Shown: positions 1 to 8,960, numbered from the stretch's first letter. The stretch is 64,000 nt of DNA from Rummeliibacillus pycnus (GCF_002884495.1 NZ_KZ614145.1:3238423-3302422), one strand, 5' to 3'. Notes: generated from the letters alone by a model not told the origin. Program-made: numbers and translations.

Positions 1-219
1 TGAACCTAAAGAAGCTCCTGTGAAAACATTTACTTTAAAATCTTCTGTTTCAGCACGTTTTACTAATGCCATAGGAATGGCTTTTGCATCACCAGCACGA
101 GTGAATCCACTTAATCCTAGTGTCATGCCGTCTTTAATCATTTGAGCAGCTTCATCAGCTGACATAATTTTTTTTGCAAGTTCTGGATTGCGAAGTCTTT
201 CTTCTACTTTTACTGTCAC
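1..219 (-). CDS. acetyl-CoA hydrolase / succinate-CoA transferase family protein (5' end only)
   Basis: Only the first 73 codons are inside the window; the gene runs off the left edge. The translation begins VTVKVEERLRNPELAKKIMS and carries a GLSGFTRAGDAKAIPMALV stretch typical of the N-terminal glycine-rich region of the Ach1/Cat1 family. That family moves or hydrolyses CoA on acetyl- or succinyl-CoA in overflow and acetate metabolism. The GTG start at 217-219 is supported by an AAGGAGA SD upstream. The gene follows the LytTR regulator on the same strand but is separated from it by a terminator, so it is likely a separate unit. A cre-like sequence lies about 140 bp upstream. The exact substrate cannot be told from this fragment. 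Confidence 0.85.
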   Translation of the reverse strand, partial: MTVKVEERLRNPELAKKIMSADEAAQMIKDGMTLGLSGFTRAGDAKAIPMALVKRAETEDFKVNVFTGASLGS

Positions 220-357
220 GGAAATCTCTCCTTCTATTTAACGAAAAATTTCATATCAATTTTGTAAAAAGATTCTACTTGGAGTATAAGTTATTTGCAT
301 AGTTATATAACCATTTTTAATATTATCACCGAATTGTCACATTTTGTTTACAAGCGC

Positions 358-372
358 ATGAAAGGGTTTAAA
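358..372 (+). promoter_or_regulatory. cre-like sequence upstream of the CoA-transferase gene
   Basis: ATGAAAGGGTTTAAA matches the catabolite-responsive element consensus (WTGNAARCGYTTWNN as I remember it) at all positions but the central C, which is G here. It sits about 140 bp upstream of the CoA-transferase start, so CcpA control of acetate metabolism is plausible. The lost central C makes this a weak call. Confidence 0.3.
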
Positions 373-401
373 AAACGAATCAGACAGAAATTTGTCGAGT
401 A

Positions 402-446
402 AAAGAGAAAAGGAGTTGCTCCAAAATAGTTTTGGTCAACTCCTTT
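402..446 (-). terminator. intrinsic terminator of the LytTR gene
   Basis: Read on the minus strand, a GGAGTTG..CCAAAA / TTTTGG..CAACTCC stem ends in a T-rich run (complement of 401-411). It lies 23 bp after the LytTR stop and isolates it from the CoA-transferase gene. Confidence 0.8.
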
Positions 447-468
447 ATAATATCCATGGGAATAATTT

Positions 469-1119
469 CTAAAAGCCTAAAGAACGACGGAAGTAACTTG
501 CGTAGCGTTGGCTAACAGGAATTCGAGTACCGTCCTTCATAATTAATAGGAATGTAGAATGTGAATCTGGTTGAATTTCTTCGATAAAGTCGATGTTCAC
601 GATATATGAACGGTGGCATCGAATAAAAGTATCAGGCGATAGGAATAGCTCAAGGTCGCTTAAATTTAAACGATGGTAACCTTCTTTTTGCATAGTCTTG
701 ACGAATGTTTTACGAAGTTGAGTTTCTAAATAGATGACTTCATTGTGTTTAACTGGGTACCAACAGTCGTCAATTTTAATCGTGATGTAATTTGTTAAGA
801 AAGGAGAAGGTTTTTGTGGGAATATTGCTGTAATTGCACCTTTTGTTTCTCCTTCCTCCATTAATGGAATACTCATTCCATAATAAGGAACACCGAATAC
901 ATCAGGTTCAATAAAAGAATTTATTTTTTGTCCATAATTAAGTGCTTTTTGAGTTGCAGATCCTTCTGGTATTTCATCGCCAGGTTTTATCTTCAAGTCG
1001 ATTTTTTTACTTGGTTGATAATATAAATATTTTTTTGTATCTGAAATAACGATTGAAGTGTTATCAGGAAAGAATTCCTTTATAACTTGTATCAATTCCT
1101 CGATAGATCGTGGATCCAT
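469..1119 (-). CDS. LytTR-family DNA-binding regulator with N-terminal PAS-like sensor domain
   Basis: The product has 216 aa. The C-terminal ~100 residues form a LytTR DNA-binding domain: a region around VIYLETQLRKTFV, then FIRCHRSYIVNIDFIEEI and a final GTRIPVSQRYASYFRRSL. These are the beta-strand landmarks of AgrA/LytR-type regulators. The first ~110 residues contain no receiver-domain phosphoacceptor pattern and look like a small ligand-binding PAS/GAF-like fold, so this is probably a one-component regulator. The start has an AGGA SD five bases upstream. It lies directly upstream of the CoA-transferase gene and divergent from the AraC gene. A LytTR-like half-site pair lies in the divergent intergenic region. 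Its target is not known; control of a neighbour is an inference. Confidence 0.88.
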   Translation of the reverse strand: MDPRSIEELIQVIKEFFPDNTSIVISDTKKYLYYQPSKKIDLKIKPGDEIPEGSATQKALNYGQKINSFIEPDVFGVPYYGMSIPLMEEGETKGAITAIFPQKPSPFLTNYITIKIDDCWYPVKHNEVIYLETQLRKTFVKTMQKEGYHRLNLSDLELFLSPDTFIRCHRSYIVNIDFIEEIQPDSHSTFLLIMKDGTRIPVSQRYASYFRRSLGF

Positions 1120-1521
1120 TAATTCCTACCTCGTTTCTTTCCATTCTTAAAAGTTCTTTACAACAAATATTACTATAGATTAATTATAAAATTAAGTATA
1201 GCTAATAAATGTATAAGTTCATACATAAAATGTGACATGAATTTGTCTATATAAATACTATAGTTTGATACATTCCAAAAATAAAGAAAATATTTCGCTA
1301 AATATTTATTTGTAGTTGTTTTATTTTAACAATATTGAATAATTATTAATAAAAATGTATTTTTCCATTTGTATATTTAGTGAGAATAATGTCCCATGAA
1401 CAGTTTCCGTAAAAATTCTTCATAGTTGGGTAATAAAACTATTTTCATATTACCATTTTCGTTATATAGTAAGAATAATGTAATAAAAAAGTATGTGACT
1501 TTATAGAAAGATGGGGAGTTT
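1120..1521. other. AT-rich divergent intergenic region between LytTR and AraC regulators
   Basis: This 402-bp gap has no credible ORF. It contains an imperfect ~28-bp direct repeat (1365-1392 and 1453-1481) that ends in GTRAGAATAATGT. Between the copies is a pair of 9-bp elements, ACAGTTTCC and ATAGTTGGG, spaced by 13 bp, which matches the geometry of LytTR binding sites. The rest is simple A/T-rich sequence that may hold promoters for both regulator genes. Confidence 0.6.
1400..1430 (+). promoter_or_regulatory. candidate LytTR-type binding site upstream of the AraC gene
   Basis: Two 9-bp elements, ACAGTTTCC (1400-1408) and ATAGTTGGG (1422-1430), are separated by 13 bp. LytTR regulators typically bind two such direct repeats with a GTT core and a 12-13 bp spacer. 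Each half-site departs from the consensus at one or two positions, so the call rests mainly on geometry and on the adjacent LytTR gene. Confidence 0.35.
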
Positions 1522-2307
1522 ATGCTACAACAACAATATTCCATTTCAGAGGCTATTTCTAAAAGGTATTTCCAAGAAATTGAGACGATGAATCGCTACG
1601 AGGGAATAGAGAGATTCTTCGACATTGAAGCTCAATTATTGAGAGAGATACATCAATTGGAAGCAAAAGCTGCCAAAGATTCATTACGTGAATTACTGGA
1701 AATTTTATCAGTACGTGCTGGAAAACAGTTTTTTAGAGCAGTCAGACATTATTTTGTAATCTTATCGTCCGTTGTAACAAGAAAGCTGATTGAGAATCAA
1801 GCACCATCTAAAAAAGTTTTTGCTTTTAATGCTGCATGTGTAGAAATGATTGATGAACGCTTAAATGATGCAGAATATTTGCAATTCGCAGATGATTTGA
1901 TTGATTTCTATATTTATGTCATCTCAGAAAGAAAACAACCTTCCTATAAGCACCAAACAGTCAATAAAGTGATTATGTACATTGATGATGAGGTTGAAAC
2001 AGATTTATCAGTTGAAGATATTGCAATGTATTTTTCAATTAGTACCAGTCACTTATCACGAATTTTTAAAGAACATGTAGGTATTACATTAGTAGAATAC
2101 TTAAATGTCCGTAGAGTAGAAGAATCTCAATATTATTTACGACATACAAATAAAAGTATTTCTGATATCTCTGAACAATTCCATTTCTGTAACCAAAGCT
2201 ACTATACTCGAATCTTTAAAAAATATGTTGGTATTACACCAAAGCACTTTAGAGATCGCCCAGATTATGAATATTTCCGCTTCCAATTACCTGAAAGACT
2301 TTTATAA
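1522..2307 (+). CDS. AraC-family transcriptional regulator
   Basis: The product has 261 aa. Residues ~155-250 form a double helix-turn-helix AraC/XylS domain, visible as DLSVEDIAMYFSISTSHLSR followed by IFKEHVGITLVEYLNVRRVE and the second helix pair ending YYTRIFKKYVGITPKHFR. The N-terminal ~150 residues are helical and lack the cupin signature of sugar-binding AraC proteins, so the ligand is unknown. A GGGGAG SD sits just upstream of the ATG. Divergent orientation to the LytTR gene suggests a shared control region. It is followed by yidC from its own promoter. Confidence 0.88.
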   Translation: MLQQQYSISEAISKRYFQEIETMNRYEGIERFFDIEAQLLREIHQLEAKAAKDSLRELLEILSVRAGKQFFRAVRHYFVILSSVVTRKLIENQAPSKKVFAFNAACVEMIDERLNDAEYLQFADDLIDFYIYVISERKQPSYKHQTVNKVIMYIDDEVETDLSVEDIAMYFSISTSHLSRIFKEHVGITLVEYLNVRRVEESQYYLRHTNKSISDISEQFHFCNQSYYTRIFKKYVGITPKHFRDRPDYEYFRFQLPERLL

Positions 2308-2349
2308 AAAATAAAATTACATATAATTTATGCCTTGCATGACTTTGAT

Positions 2350-2379
2350 TTGATTAGTATCCTTTAAATAATGTATACT
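2350..2379 (+). promoter_or_regulatory. sigma-A promoter for yidC
   Basis: TTGATT (2350-2355) and TATACT (2374-2379) are separated by 18 bp and lie 34 bp ahead of the chosen yidC start. Confidence 0.65.
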
Positions 2380-2412
2380 TCACTATAGCTTGAGAAATTG
2401 TAGGTGAAAATA

Positions 2413-3264
2413 TTGAAAAAGAAATTTTGGCTAATCTCGATGCTTGGTTTAGCACCATTCGTGCTGGCTGGCTGTAATGCAGTAAAGAACCAAGAAGGCT
2501 TTTTTTATAGTACTTTTGTAAAACCAATGGAATTTCTATTAGATTTCTTCGGTAATAATGTTTTTGGTGGTAGTTACGGTGCAGCTATTATTTTAATCAC
2601 TGTTCTTATTCGTTTAATATTGATGCCATTCATGCTGAAAAACTATAAGAATCAGCAAGGTATGAAAGAGAAAATGGATAAATTGAAGCCAGAAATGGAC
2701 GAAATCCAAAAAAAATTAAAAGAAGCAAAAACAAAAGAAGAACAAATGGCATTGCAACAAGAAATGATGGGATTGTACAAAAAATACAATGTTAATCCTA
2801 TGAATATGGGATGTCTCCCAGTAATTATTCAAATGCCAATTATTATGGGCTTGTATTATGCAATATTATATTCTAGCGAAGTTCAAGCTCACCATTTCCT
2901 TTGGTTTGAGCTTGGCAAACCTGATGTTGTAATGACAATTATTGCTGGGGTAGTTTACTTTATCCAAGCGCAAGTATCACTATGGACAGTACCAGAGCAA
3001 CAAAAAGCTCAAATGAAGTTGATGATGTACATTTCACCAATCATGATTATGTTCATCTCGTTCTCTAGTATGGCAGCATTACCATTATACTGGTCAGTCA
3101 GTGGTGCTATTTTGATTTTCCAAACATACTTAGGCCGCAAATTCTATTCACAACATCCTGAAAAAGCAGTGAAAGATTCTGAAAAGGAAGTAGTAGAGAA
3201 TAGAAAATTAACGCCAGCAGAAAAACAAGCTGCAAAATCAGCGAAGAAAAAATCAAAAAAATAA
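2413..3264 (+). CDS. yidC: membrane protein insertase YidC/OxaA
   Basis: The product has 283 aa and inserts membrane proteins together with or apart from SecYEG. A lipoprotein signal (LISMLGLAPFVLAGC, lipobox Cys at residue 21) is followed by the Oxa1-type core: a GGSYGAAIILITVLIRLIL first core helix with its conserved Arg, a charged cytoplasmic hairpin of ~60 residues, then NMGCLPVIIQMPIIMGLYYA and three further helices. The tail is Lys-rich. I chose TTG 2413 because AGGTGA at 2402-2407 is five bases away. The in-frame GTG at 2404 lies inside that SD. It is a stand-alone gene, not beside rnpA, so it probably is the second Bacillales paralogue (YqjG/YidC2 type). Confidence 0.95.
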   Translation: MKKKFWLISMLGLAPFVLAGCNAVKNQEGFFYSTFVKPMEFLLDFFGNNVFGGSYGAAIILITVLIRLILMPFMLKNYKNQQGMKEKMDKLKPEMDEIQKKLKEAKTKEEQMALQQEMMGLYKKYNVNPMNMGCLPVIIQMPIIMGLYYAILYSSEVQAHHFLWFELGKPDVVMTIIAGVVYFIQAQVSLWTVPEQQKAQMKLMMYISPIMIMFISFSSMAALPLYWSVSGAILIFQTYLGRKFYSQHPEKAVKDSEKEVVENRKLTPAEKQAAKSAKKKSKK

Positions 3265-3272
3265 GTTAAAAA

Positions 3273-3304
3273 GATCGAGGCAAATTATTGTCTCGATTTT
3301 TTTA
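3273..3304 (+). terminator. terminator after yidC
   Basis: An ATCGAG / CTCGAT stem is followed by a seven-T run. Confidence 0.85.
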
Positions 3305-3391
3305 CTTTTTAGTGACAAGTCTGTACAATGAAGATATTCTAAGTTAATCTAAACCACGAGGCAGTATCATCGTGAGAAGGAGGATTAAATT

Positions 3392-3637
3392 ATGAATACT
3401 AAAATATTATCAGGTGTACTTGTAACGATTACGAGTCTACTCGCAGTTTTTTTTGTTATTAAACAAAACTTTAACCTAGCTGTTCTATTTATTACATTAA
3501 TGTTTACTATTACAAATACATTCCGTGCAAAAGATATGGCACGACAAGGCTATGAGAAAGAAGCAAAATGGATGAAAGGGATGGCAATTTTCTTCGGAAT
3601 TGCTACTTTAATTGTATTAGTGATGACTATTTTATAA
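3392..3637 (+). CDS. small membrane protein, unknown function
   Basis: An 81-aa protein with three likely membrane helices (residues ~5-24, 27-43 and 62-81) and a short charged loop, RAKDMARQGYEKEAKWMKG, between the second and third. It starts at ATG behind an AAGGAGG SD and ends in a strong terminator, so it is a genuine monocistronic gene. I do not recognise the family with confidence; Bacillales carry many two- to three-helix proteins of this kind. Confidence 0.75.
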   Translation: MNTKILSGVLVTITSLLAVFFVIKQNFNLAVLFITLMFTITNTFRAKDMARQGYEKEAKWMKGMAIFFGIATLIVLVMTIL

Positions 3638-3641
3638 GATA

Positions 3642-3682
3642 AAACGGTATCATTGCATCTTGATGTATGATATCGTTTTTTT
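3642..3682 (+). terminator. terminator after the small membrane protein gene
   Basis: An AAACGGTATCAT / ATGATATCGTTT stem is followed by a T run. Confidence 0.85.
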
Positions 3683-3771
3683 GTATAGTTATTTAATCAT
3701 AATACAGATTAAATATTAATTTTCATGTATAAATTGTATGCGTGTTAAAAGTTTAATAGAGGTGTTTGAAA

Positions 3772-4521
3772 GTGAGTAAAAAAAGATATTATAGATTTCC
3801 AATTGCTCTCGCATCAATTCTGGCTATTTCAGGTAGTCTATTAGTAGGTTGTGATGATCAAAAGACAGAAAACCAACCGTCTAAAAGCGAGCAAAAAGCA
3901 GTAACACATGATACAACCAGTATTAAGAAAACAACTACCAACAAAGAGCAGAAGGTAGATGCAGGTGGCTATATAGAGGGACAAAAGCTACCAAAGAAGC
4001 CGAAATATATTAAAGGTATCTTAGTGGCAAGTAAACAATATCCATTACCAGCTGATTTTGCACCAGGAGAAAATAAAGATGCTCGAAATGCTTTCGAAGA
4101 GTTAAATGCTGCAGCTCAACTAGATGGCTATAAATTTAATGCATTTAGTACATACCGCTCATATGATAGACAAGTAGGGTTATATGATGCTTATGTAAAA
4201 CGAGATGGTAAAAAGGCTGCCGATACCTATAGTGCACGTCCAGGTTACTCTGAACATCAAACAGGACTAGCTTTTGATATAGGCGCAGTTGGGGATGAAG
4301 CGGATTTTGCTGATAATAAATTTGGTGCTACAAAGGCAGGTCAATGGCTTGCAAAAAACGCCCATAAATACGGTTTTATCATGCGTTATCCAGAGGGAAA
4401 AGAAGATGTTACAGGTTATATGCATGAATCATGGCATTTCCGTTATGTAGGTAAAAAAATCGCTACAGAAATTTATAATAAAAATGAAACATTAGAAGAG
4501 TATTTAGGGATTACTGATTAA
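3772..4521 (+). CDS. D-alanyl-D-alanine carboxypeptidase, VanY/M15B type, lipoprotein
   Basis: The product has 249 aa and trims the terminal D-Ala from muropeptide stems at the outer membrane face. The lipobox LLVGC puts the lipid-anchor Cys at residue 27, followed by a Ser/Lys/Thr-rich linker. The M15B zinc peptidase motifs are intact: YRSYDRQ, then SARPGYSEHQTGLAFDIG (SxHxxGxAxD; the His and Asp bind zinc) and ESWHFRYVG (ExWH; Glu is the base and His the third zinc ligand). GTG 3772 has AGAGGTG seven bases upstream. The in-frame TTG at 3766 is too close to the SD. Monocistronic. Confidence 0.92.
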   Translation: MSKKRYYRFPIALASILAISGSLLVGCDDQKTENQPSKSEQKAVTHDTTSIKKTTTNKEQKVDAGGYIEGQKLPKKPKYIKGILVASKQYPLPADFAPGENKDARNAFEELNAAAQLDGYKFNAFSTYRSYDRQVGLYDAYVKRDGKKAADTYSARPGYSEHQTGLAFDIGAVGDEADFADNKFGATKAGQWLAKNAHKYGFIMRYPEGKEDVTGYMHESWHFRYVGKKIATEIYNKNETLEEYLGITD

Positions 4522-4524
4522 TGG

Positions 4525-4572
4525 AAAAAGCTTATAGTACAGAATGAGTTGGCTCTGTACTATAAGCTTTTT
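4525..4572. terminator. terminator between the carboxypeptidase gene and cls
   Basis: A long perfect stem, AAAAAGCTTATAGTACAGA / TCTGTACTATAAGCTTTTT, with A and T tracts on the two sides. It should work in both directions for the converging genes. Confidence 0.9.
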
Positions 4573-4604
4573 GTTTTATATACATTAATCAGTCTCTTAC
4601 ACCT

Positions 4605-6062
4605 TTATAGAATCGGTGCAAGTAAACGGGAGATGGATTCTTTCATCTTAATAATGCGTGAACGATTTGCATATAATTCTGGTGTAAGTTCAGTTGATAA
4701 TAACATATCCTCTTCGAATAATTCTGCGAGTTGATGAGAAGTCTCACGGTGGTATATAAATGCATTCACTTCAAAATTGAGTTTAAAACTACGGTAATCA
4801 ATATTTGCTGTTCCAACAGTAGATGCTTCGTCATCGATCACAATCATCTTCGTATGCAAGAAACCATTTTCATAAATATAAATTTTAGCTCCTGCCTTAA
4901 TTAGCTTACCAACATAAGAATATGTTGCCCAATAAACAAACATATGATCTGGTTTATTAGGAATCATAATTCGGACATCAATTCCTGATAAGCAAGCTAT
5001 ACGAACAGCATCCATAAAACTATCGTCTGGAATAAAATATGGTGTCTGAATGTAGATATATTTCTTTGCCATACCAATTAATTTTAGATAACCATTTTTA
5101 ATTTGTTCCCATTCAGAATCAGGTCCACTTGATACAATTTGTATACCGACTTCGCCTTTACGAGCAATAGTAGGAAAGTAATGATCTGAATACTGGATAT
5201 CTTTTGTATTTGAAGCTTGGTTCCAATCTAAAAGAAAACGTGTTTGCAATGGGTGTACAGAGCTACCTTCGATTCGTAAATGTGTATCTCGCCAGTAACC
5301 GAATTTTTTCTTTAAGCCTAGATACTCATCACCTACATTAAACCCACCGATATAACCGATACGTCCATCAATTATGACAAGCTTGCGGTGATTTCGATAG
5401 TTCATACGAGGGTTAATAAGAGGAAGTATGGAAGGAAAGAAGACTTCTACTTCTCCTCCAGCTTTTATTAGTTCTTTAAATTGTTTTTTATGTACACCTC
5501 TTGATCCCATTTCATCATATAAAAGACGAACCTGAACACCTTGTTTTGCTTTTTTTATTAAGGATTGCAAAATTCGAGTACCTAAATGATCCAGTTTAAA
5601 GATGTAGTACTGAATATGAATATGGTGTTTTGCAGCTTCGATATCTTTAATTAATTTTTTGAATTTAATTTTACCATCACTATAAATCTTGACTTTGTTA
5701 TCTTGTGTTAAGACTGCGTGATTTGTTGTTAAATTCATATAGATTAAATCTTCGTAATGGGCTGCATCATCTAATCGATATTCAAAAGACCCTTCACGGA
5801 TAGCTTCCATTTGATAATCAATTAGCTTATCAATCCCTATTTTCTTTCGACCTTCCCAACGGAAGAGATGCCTTTTACGAAGTTGACGCCCTAATAGTAA
5901 GTACAATATAAATCCTACAACTGGTAAAAAGAACAATACTAGAATCCAAGCCCAAGTGGAACTAGGCTCTTTTCTTTCTAAGAAAATAATAATGGCAGCA
6001 AGGAAAATGTTTAGAATCAAACTAGTAGAAACAATTATAGAAAATAAAGTAGCCGTATCCAT
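4605..6062 (-). CDS. cls: cardiolipin synthase
   Basis: The product has 485 aa, the usual length for bacterial ClsA-type enzymes, which condense two phosphatidylglycerols to cardiolipin and glycerol. Two N-terminal membrane helices (residues ~5-27 and 35-58) precede two phospholipase-D domains. Each carries its HKD motif: HRKLVIID near residue 225 and HTKMIVID near residue 405. The ATG is preceded by AAGGTGA. It converges on the carboxypeptidase gene. Confidence 0.95.
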   Translation of the reverse strand: MDTATLFSIIVSTSLILNIFLAAIIIFLERKEPSSTWAWILVLFFLPVVGFILYLLLGRQLRKRHLFRWEGRKKIGIDKLIDYQMEAIREGSFEYRLDDAAHYEDLIYMNLTTNHAVLTQDNKVKIYSDGKIKFKKLIKDIEAAKHHIHIQYYIFKLDHLGTRILQSLIKKAKQGVQVRLLYDEMGSRGVHKKQFKELIKAGGEVEVFFPSILPLINPRMNYRNHRKLVIIDGRIGYIGGFNVGDEYLGLKKKFGYWRDTHLRIEGSSVHPLQTRFLLDWNQASNTKDIQYSDHYFPTIARKGEVGIQIVSSGPDSEWEQIKNGYLKLIGMAKKYIYIQTPYFIPDDSFMDAVRIACLSGIDVRIMIPNKPDHMFVYWATYSYVGKLIKAGAKIYIYENGFLHTKMIVIDDEASTVGTANIDYRSFKLNFEVNAFIYHRETSHQLAELFEEDMLLSTELTPELYANRSRIIKMKESISRLLAPIL

Positions 6063-6200
6063 TTATTCACCTTCTTCCAAAGTCTAATCTTCTTTTAAGT
6101 ATAACGTATATAACAGTTATTAAGAAAGAATTACAAGTATTACTGAATATTGAAAGAATTTTTTAAAAGGTATTAATGTTTGTTTCGTTCAAAAACCTAC

Positions 6201-6229
6201 TTGACCAATAGGAATTATTATTATAATCT
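6201..6229 (+). promoter_or_regulatory. promoter of the cystine carrier gene with GGAATTAT core in the spacer
   Basis: TTGACC (6201-6206) and TAATCT (6224-6229) are 17 bp apart; a TATAAT at 6222-6227 gives a 15-bp alternative. The spacer holds AATAGGAATTATTATTATAA. The GGAATTAT part recalls the AT-rich CymR box of sulfur genes in Bacillus, which would fit a cystine transporter. That link is an inference. Confidence 0.5.
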
Positions 6230-6273
6230 AATTATTGTATTTTTTACATTGAATTTAGATAGGAGGAATTATT

Positions 6274-7665
6274 TTGAATACATTTTTAATTGTTCTCAAT
6301 GTAGTGGTACTTGTTTTGCTTATTAGTCTACTTCTGGTAATGCATAAAAAACATGTTTCATTTTCGAAACGTGTATTTACAGGTTTAGGTCTTGGTATAG
6401 TATTCGGCTTAATATTACATTTTACATACGGACCAACTTCAGAAATTGTTATGAAATCTGTTGACTGGTTTAGTATTGCTGGCTCAGGTTACGTAAAACT
6501 TTTACAAATGGTAGCAATGCCGTTGGTGTTTATTTCAATTGTTTCAGCATTTACGAAAGTGGTAATGGGTAAAAACTTCCGTAAAATAGCAATGCTTATT
6601 TTGTTGATGCTTGTTGGAACTACAGCAATTGCCGCATCAGTTGGAATTGCTTCAGCATTAGGCTTCCATTTAGATGCTACTCAATTGGTACAAGGTGATG
6701 CAGAGCATGCGCGTGCAGCTGAAATTGTACAAAAAACAAAAGATATGGGTGAAAAAACATTACCACAACAAATTTTAGATTTATTACCTTCAAATCCATT
6801 TCTTGATTTAACTGGTGCGCGTTCATCATCTACAATCGCCGTTGTTATTTTCGCAGCGTTTTTGGGCTTTGCATATTTAGCAGTCAGACGGAAAGATGAA
6901 AAAACTGCTGAATTCATTAAAACTGGTATTGATGCAATTTATGCACTTGTGATGCAAGTTGTTAAAATTGTCTTACGTTTGACTCCATTTGGTATTTTGG
7001 CAATAATGACGTCAACAGTTGCAACATCAGATTTTGGCGCAATTTACAATTTGGGTAAATTTGTTATTGCTTCATATGTGGCACTAGCTGTAATGTTCAT
7101 CGTTCATATGATTATTATTGCTTTAACAGGTATGAATCCAATCACGTATATTAAAAAGGCTTCTCCGACATTATTATTTGCATTTACTTCTCGTTCTAGT
7201 GCAGGTACTTTACCGCTTAATATTCAAACTCAAACAAAACGCTTAGGTGTTTCAGAAGGTATTGCAAACTTCGCTGGTTCATTTGGGATTTCAATTGGTC
7301 AAAATGGTTGTGCGGGAGTATATCCTGCAATGTTAGCTATAATGATTGCACCAAGTGTTGGTATTAATCCATTTGATCCGGGATTTATCGCAACACTAAT
7401 CCTTGTTGTAGCGATCAGTTCATTTGGCGTTGCAGGAGTTGGCGGTGGTGCAACTTTTGCAGCCATTATCGTGCTGTCTACTATGAATTTACCAGTAGCT
7501 TTAGCTGGTGTATTGATTTCTGTTGAACCACTTATTGATATGGGACGTACAGCACTCAATGTCAGTGATGCTATGGTTGCAGGTGTTACAACAGCTCGTA
7601 TGACAGGAGAATTAGACAGAGAGGTTTATAACTCTAAAGAAACACAAGATTTAGCCGAAGTATAA
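6274..7665 (+). CDS. tcyP: L-cystine sodium/proton symporter (DAACS family, TcyP-like)
   Basis: The product has 463 aa. It shows the DAACS fold: helices through residues 1-130, then a C-terminal half with the conserved SSAGTLPLNI re-entrant loop (residues ~309-318), NGCAGVYPAMLAI and a last re-entrant loop near GVLISVEPLIDMGRTALNVS. The N-terminal KLLQMVAMPLVFISIVSAFTK stretch is typical of TcyP and YhcL cystine carriers rather than glutamate carriers. The start is TTG behind AGGAGG (6261-6266). It is monocistronic, with its own promoter and a terminator shared with the converging regulator gene. Confidence 0.88.
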   Translation: MNTFLIVLNVVVLVLLISLLLVMHKKHVSFSKRVFTGLGLGIVFGLILHFTYGPTSEIVMKSVDWFSIAGSGYVKLLQMVAMPLVFISIVSAFTKVVMGKNFRKIAMLILLMLVGTTAIAASVGIASALGFHLDATQLVQGDAEHARAAEIVQKTKDMGEKTLPQQILDLLPSNPFLDLTGARSSSTIAVVIFAAFLGFAYLAVRRKDEKTAEFIKTGIDAIYALVMQVVKIVLRLTPFGILAIMTSTVATSDFGAIYNLGKFVIASYVALAVMFIVHMIIIALTGMNPITYIKKASPTLLFAFTSRSSAGTLPLNIQTQTKRLGVSEGIANFAGSFGISIGQNGCAGVYPAMLAIMIAPSVGINPFDPGFIATLILVVAISSFGVAGVGGGATFAAIIVLSTMNLPVALAGVLISVEPLIDMGRTALNVSDAMVAGVTTARMTGELDREVYNSKETQDLAEV

Positions 7666-7679
7666 CGATATACTAAAAA

Positions 7680-7717
7680 CCCTGTTCCTAAAGGCGAAAA
7701 GGAACAGGGCTTTTTTT
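7680..7717. terminator. terminator between tcyP and the XRE regulator gene
   Basis: A CCCTGTTCC / GGAACAGGG stem is followed by a seven-T run that overlaps the stop codon of the minus-strand gene. Confidence 0.88.
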
Positions 7718-8960
7718 ATGTTAATTGATCTGCTTTATTACAAAGTAATTCGTATGTTTGGTTTATAAATTTCTTGTATGGGGTATCTATAAAAGGTTCG
7801 ATAAAATCAACCCCTCTTTTGGCTTCCTCCAGTGCTTTAGAGAGATATCCCTTTTGCTCATAGCAAAGTGCTTTATATGAATACACTTCTGCGAGCATTG
7901 ATAAATCATAAGGATGATGCAAATAGGGTGGCATTTCTTTAAATTTTTCTAATTCTTGTAGTGCCTCATCAATATGAGATAAATAATATAAATTCTTTCC
8001 CTTTTCAACAAGGTAAAAATAGGTATTTGTAAAATCTTCAATTTTGAGTTTAGCATATTGCTCCAGTAAATTAGAAGCCTTTTCGTAATCACGTGCAAAA
8101 GAGTTGTAGTAATGAATTTGTATCAGGAACATATAAGAATAGGATAGTTTGTCCTCGGCAAAAGTAGCATACTGATCTAATTTATTGAAATAATATGTTC
8201 GAGCTTGATCATCACCATCCATAATTGCTTGGTAACAGGCAACACGATAAATATCATCTATTTTATAAAATAGTCTGTTTTTCTTTGATAATTGTAAGCC
8301 CTTTTGTAAATAGTCCATTCCTTTTTTACGTTCATTTATTCCTAAATAAGTTACAGCAATATAGTAGAGTAAATCTAATACGGTGATTGGATCAATCATA
8401 TAGTGTTTGTTTTTTGCTTCCTCTTCAGTAGCTAATCCAACATTTAAAGCTTGCTCATAATTATGCTCATAAAAATAAATCGAAAATCGGAGAATCTCCA
8501 TTTTCATCCATTCATTCATCATGTTCATCTCTTTGAACATCGCTAGTCCTCGCTCTAAGCTTTGTTCCCAGTTATCCATTTTTAAATCAGACAGAACATC
8601 TGTATAGTAATATAGTAATTTGCCAGATTCGTAACATACAGGCAATTCTTCTATATACGGTTTTATTAAATTTACAATTTCCAGACGAGGACCATCTTCA
8701 AAGCGTGTATTGGCGTTATAAATTTCCTCAACTTTCTCTAAAGTTTTACGCAATTCCACAATATTTACTTCTTCTAATAAAGAACTGACGTCAACCTGTA
8801 GTTGTTCGGCTATATATTGTAAGGTTTCCATAGAAGGATTTGCTTTATCATTTTCAATAAGACTTAACATTCCTTTTGTAATATGATCACCTGCAAGTGT
8901 TGCCAAGGTCATTTTTCTTTGTTTACGTAATGTACGAATTCTGTTGCCAAGCGTATCCAT
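7716..8960 (-). CDS. XRE-family regulator with C-terminal TPR array
   Basis: The product has 414 aa. An HTH_3/XRE domain at residues ~5-62 (RIRTLRKQRKMTLATLAG ... MLSLIENDKANPSMETLQYI) is joined to ~330 residues of TPR-like helical pairs such as YSYKALCYEQKGYLSKALEEA. This is the architecture of PlcR/Rgg/RapGHI-like quorum or ligand-sensing regulators. The start has AGAGGTG six bases upstream. It is divergent from an efflux MFS gene with three 17-bp palindromes in the 126-bp gap, so it most likely controls that pump and itself. The ligand is unknown: peptide or drug are both possible. Confidence 0.88.
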   Translation of the reverse strand: MDTLGNRIRTLRKQRKMTLATLAGDHITKGMLSLIENDKANPSMETLQYIAEQLQVDVSSLLEEVNIVELRKTLEKVEEIYNANTRFEDGPRLEIVNLIKPYIEELPVCYESGKLLYYYTDVLSDLKMDNWEQSLERGLAMFKEMNMMNEWMKMEILRFSIYFYEHNYEQALNVGLATEEEAKNKHYMIDPITVLDLLYYIAVTYLGINERKKGMDYLQKGLQLSKKNRLFYKIDDIYRVACYQAIMDGDDQARTYYFNKLDQYATFAEDKLSYSYMFLIQIHYYNSFARDYEKASNLLEQYAKLKIEDFTNTYFYLVEKGKNLYYLSHIDEALQELEKFKEMPPYLHHPYDLSMLAEVYSYKALCYEQKGYLSKALEEAKRGVDFIEPFIDTPYKKFINQTYELLCNKADQLT

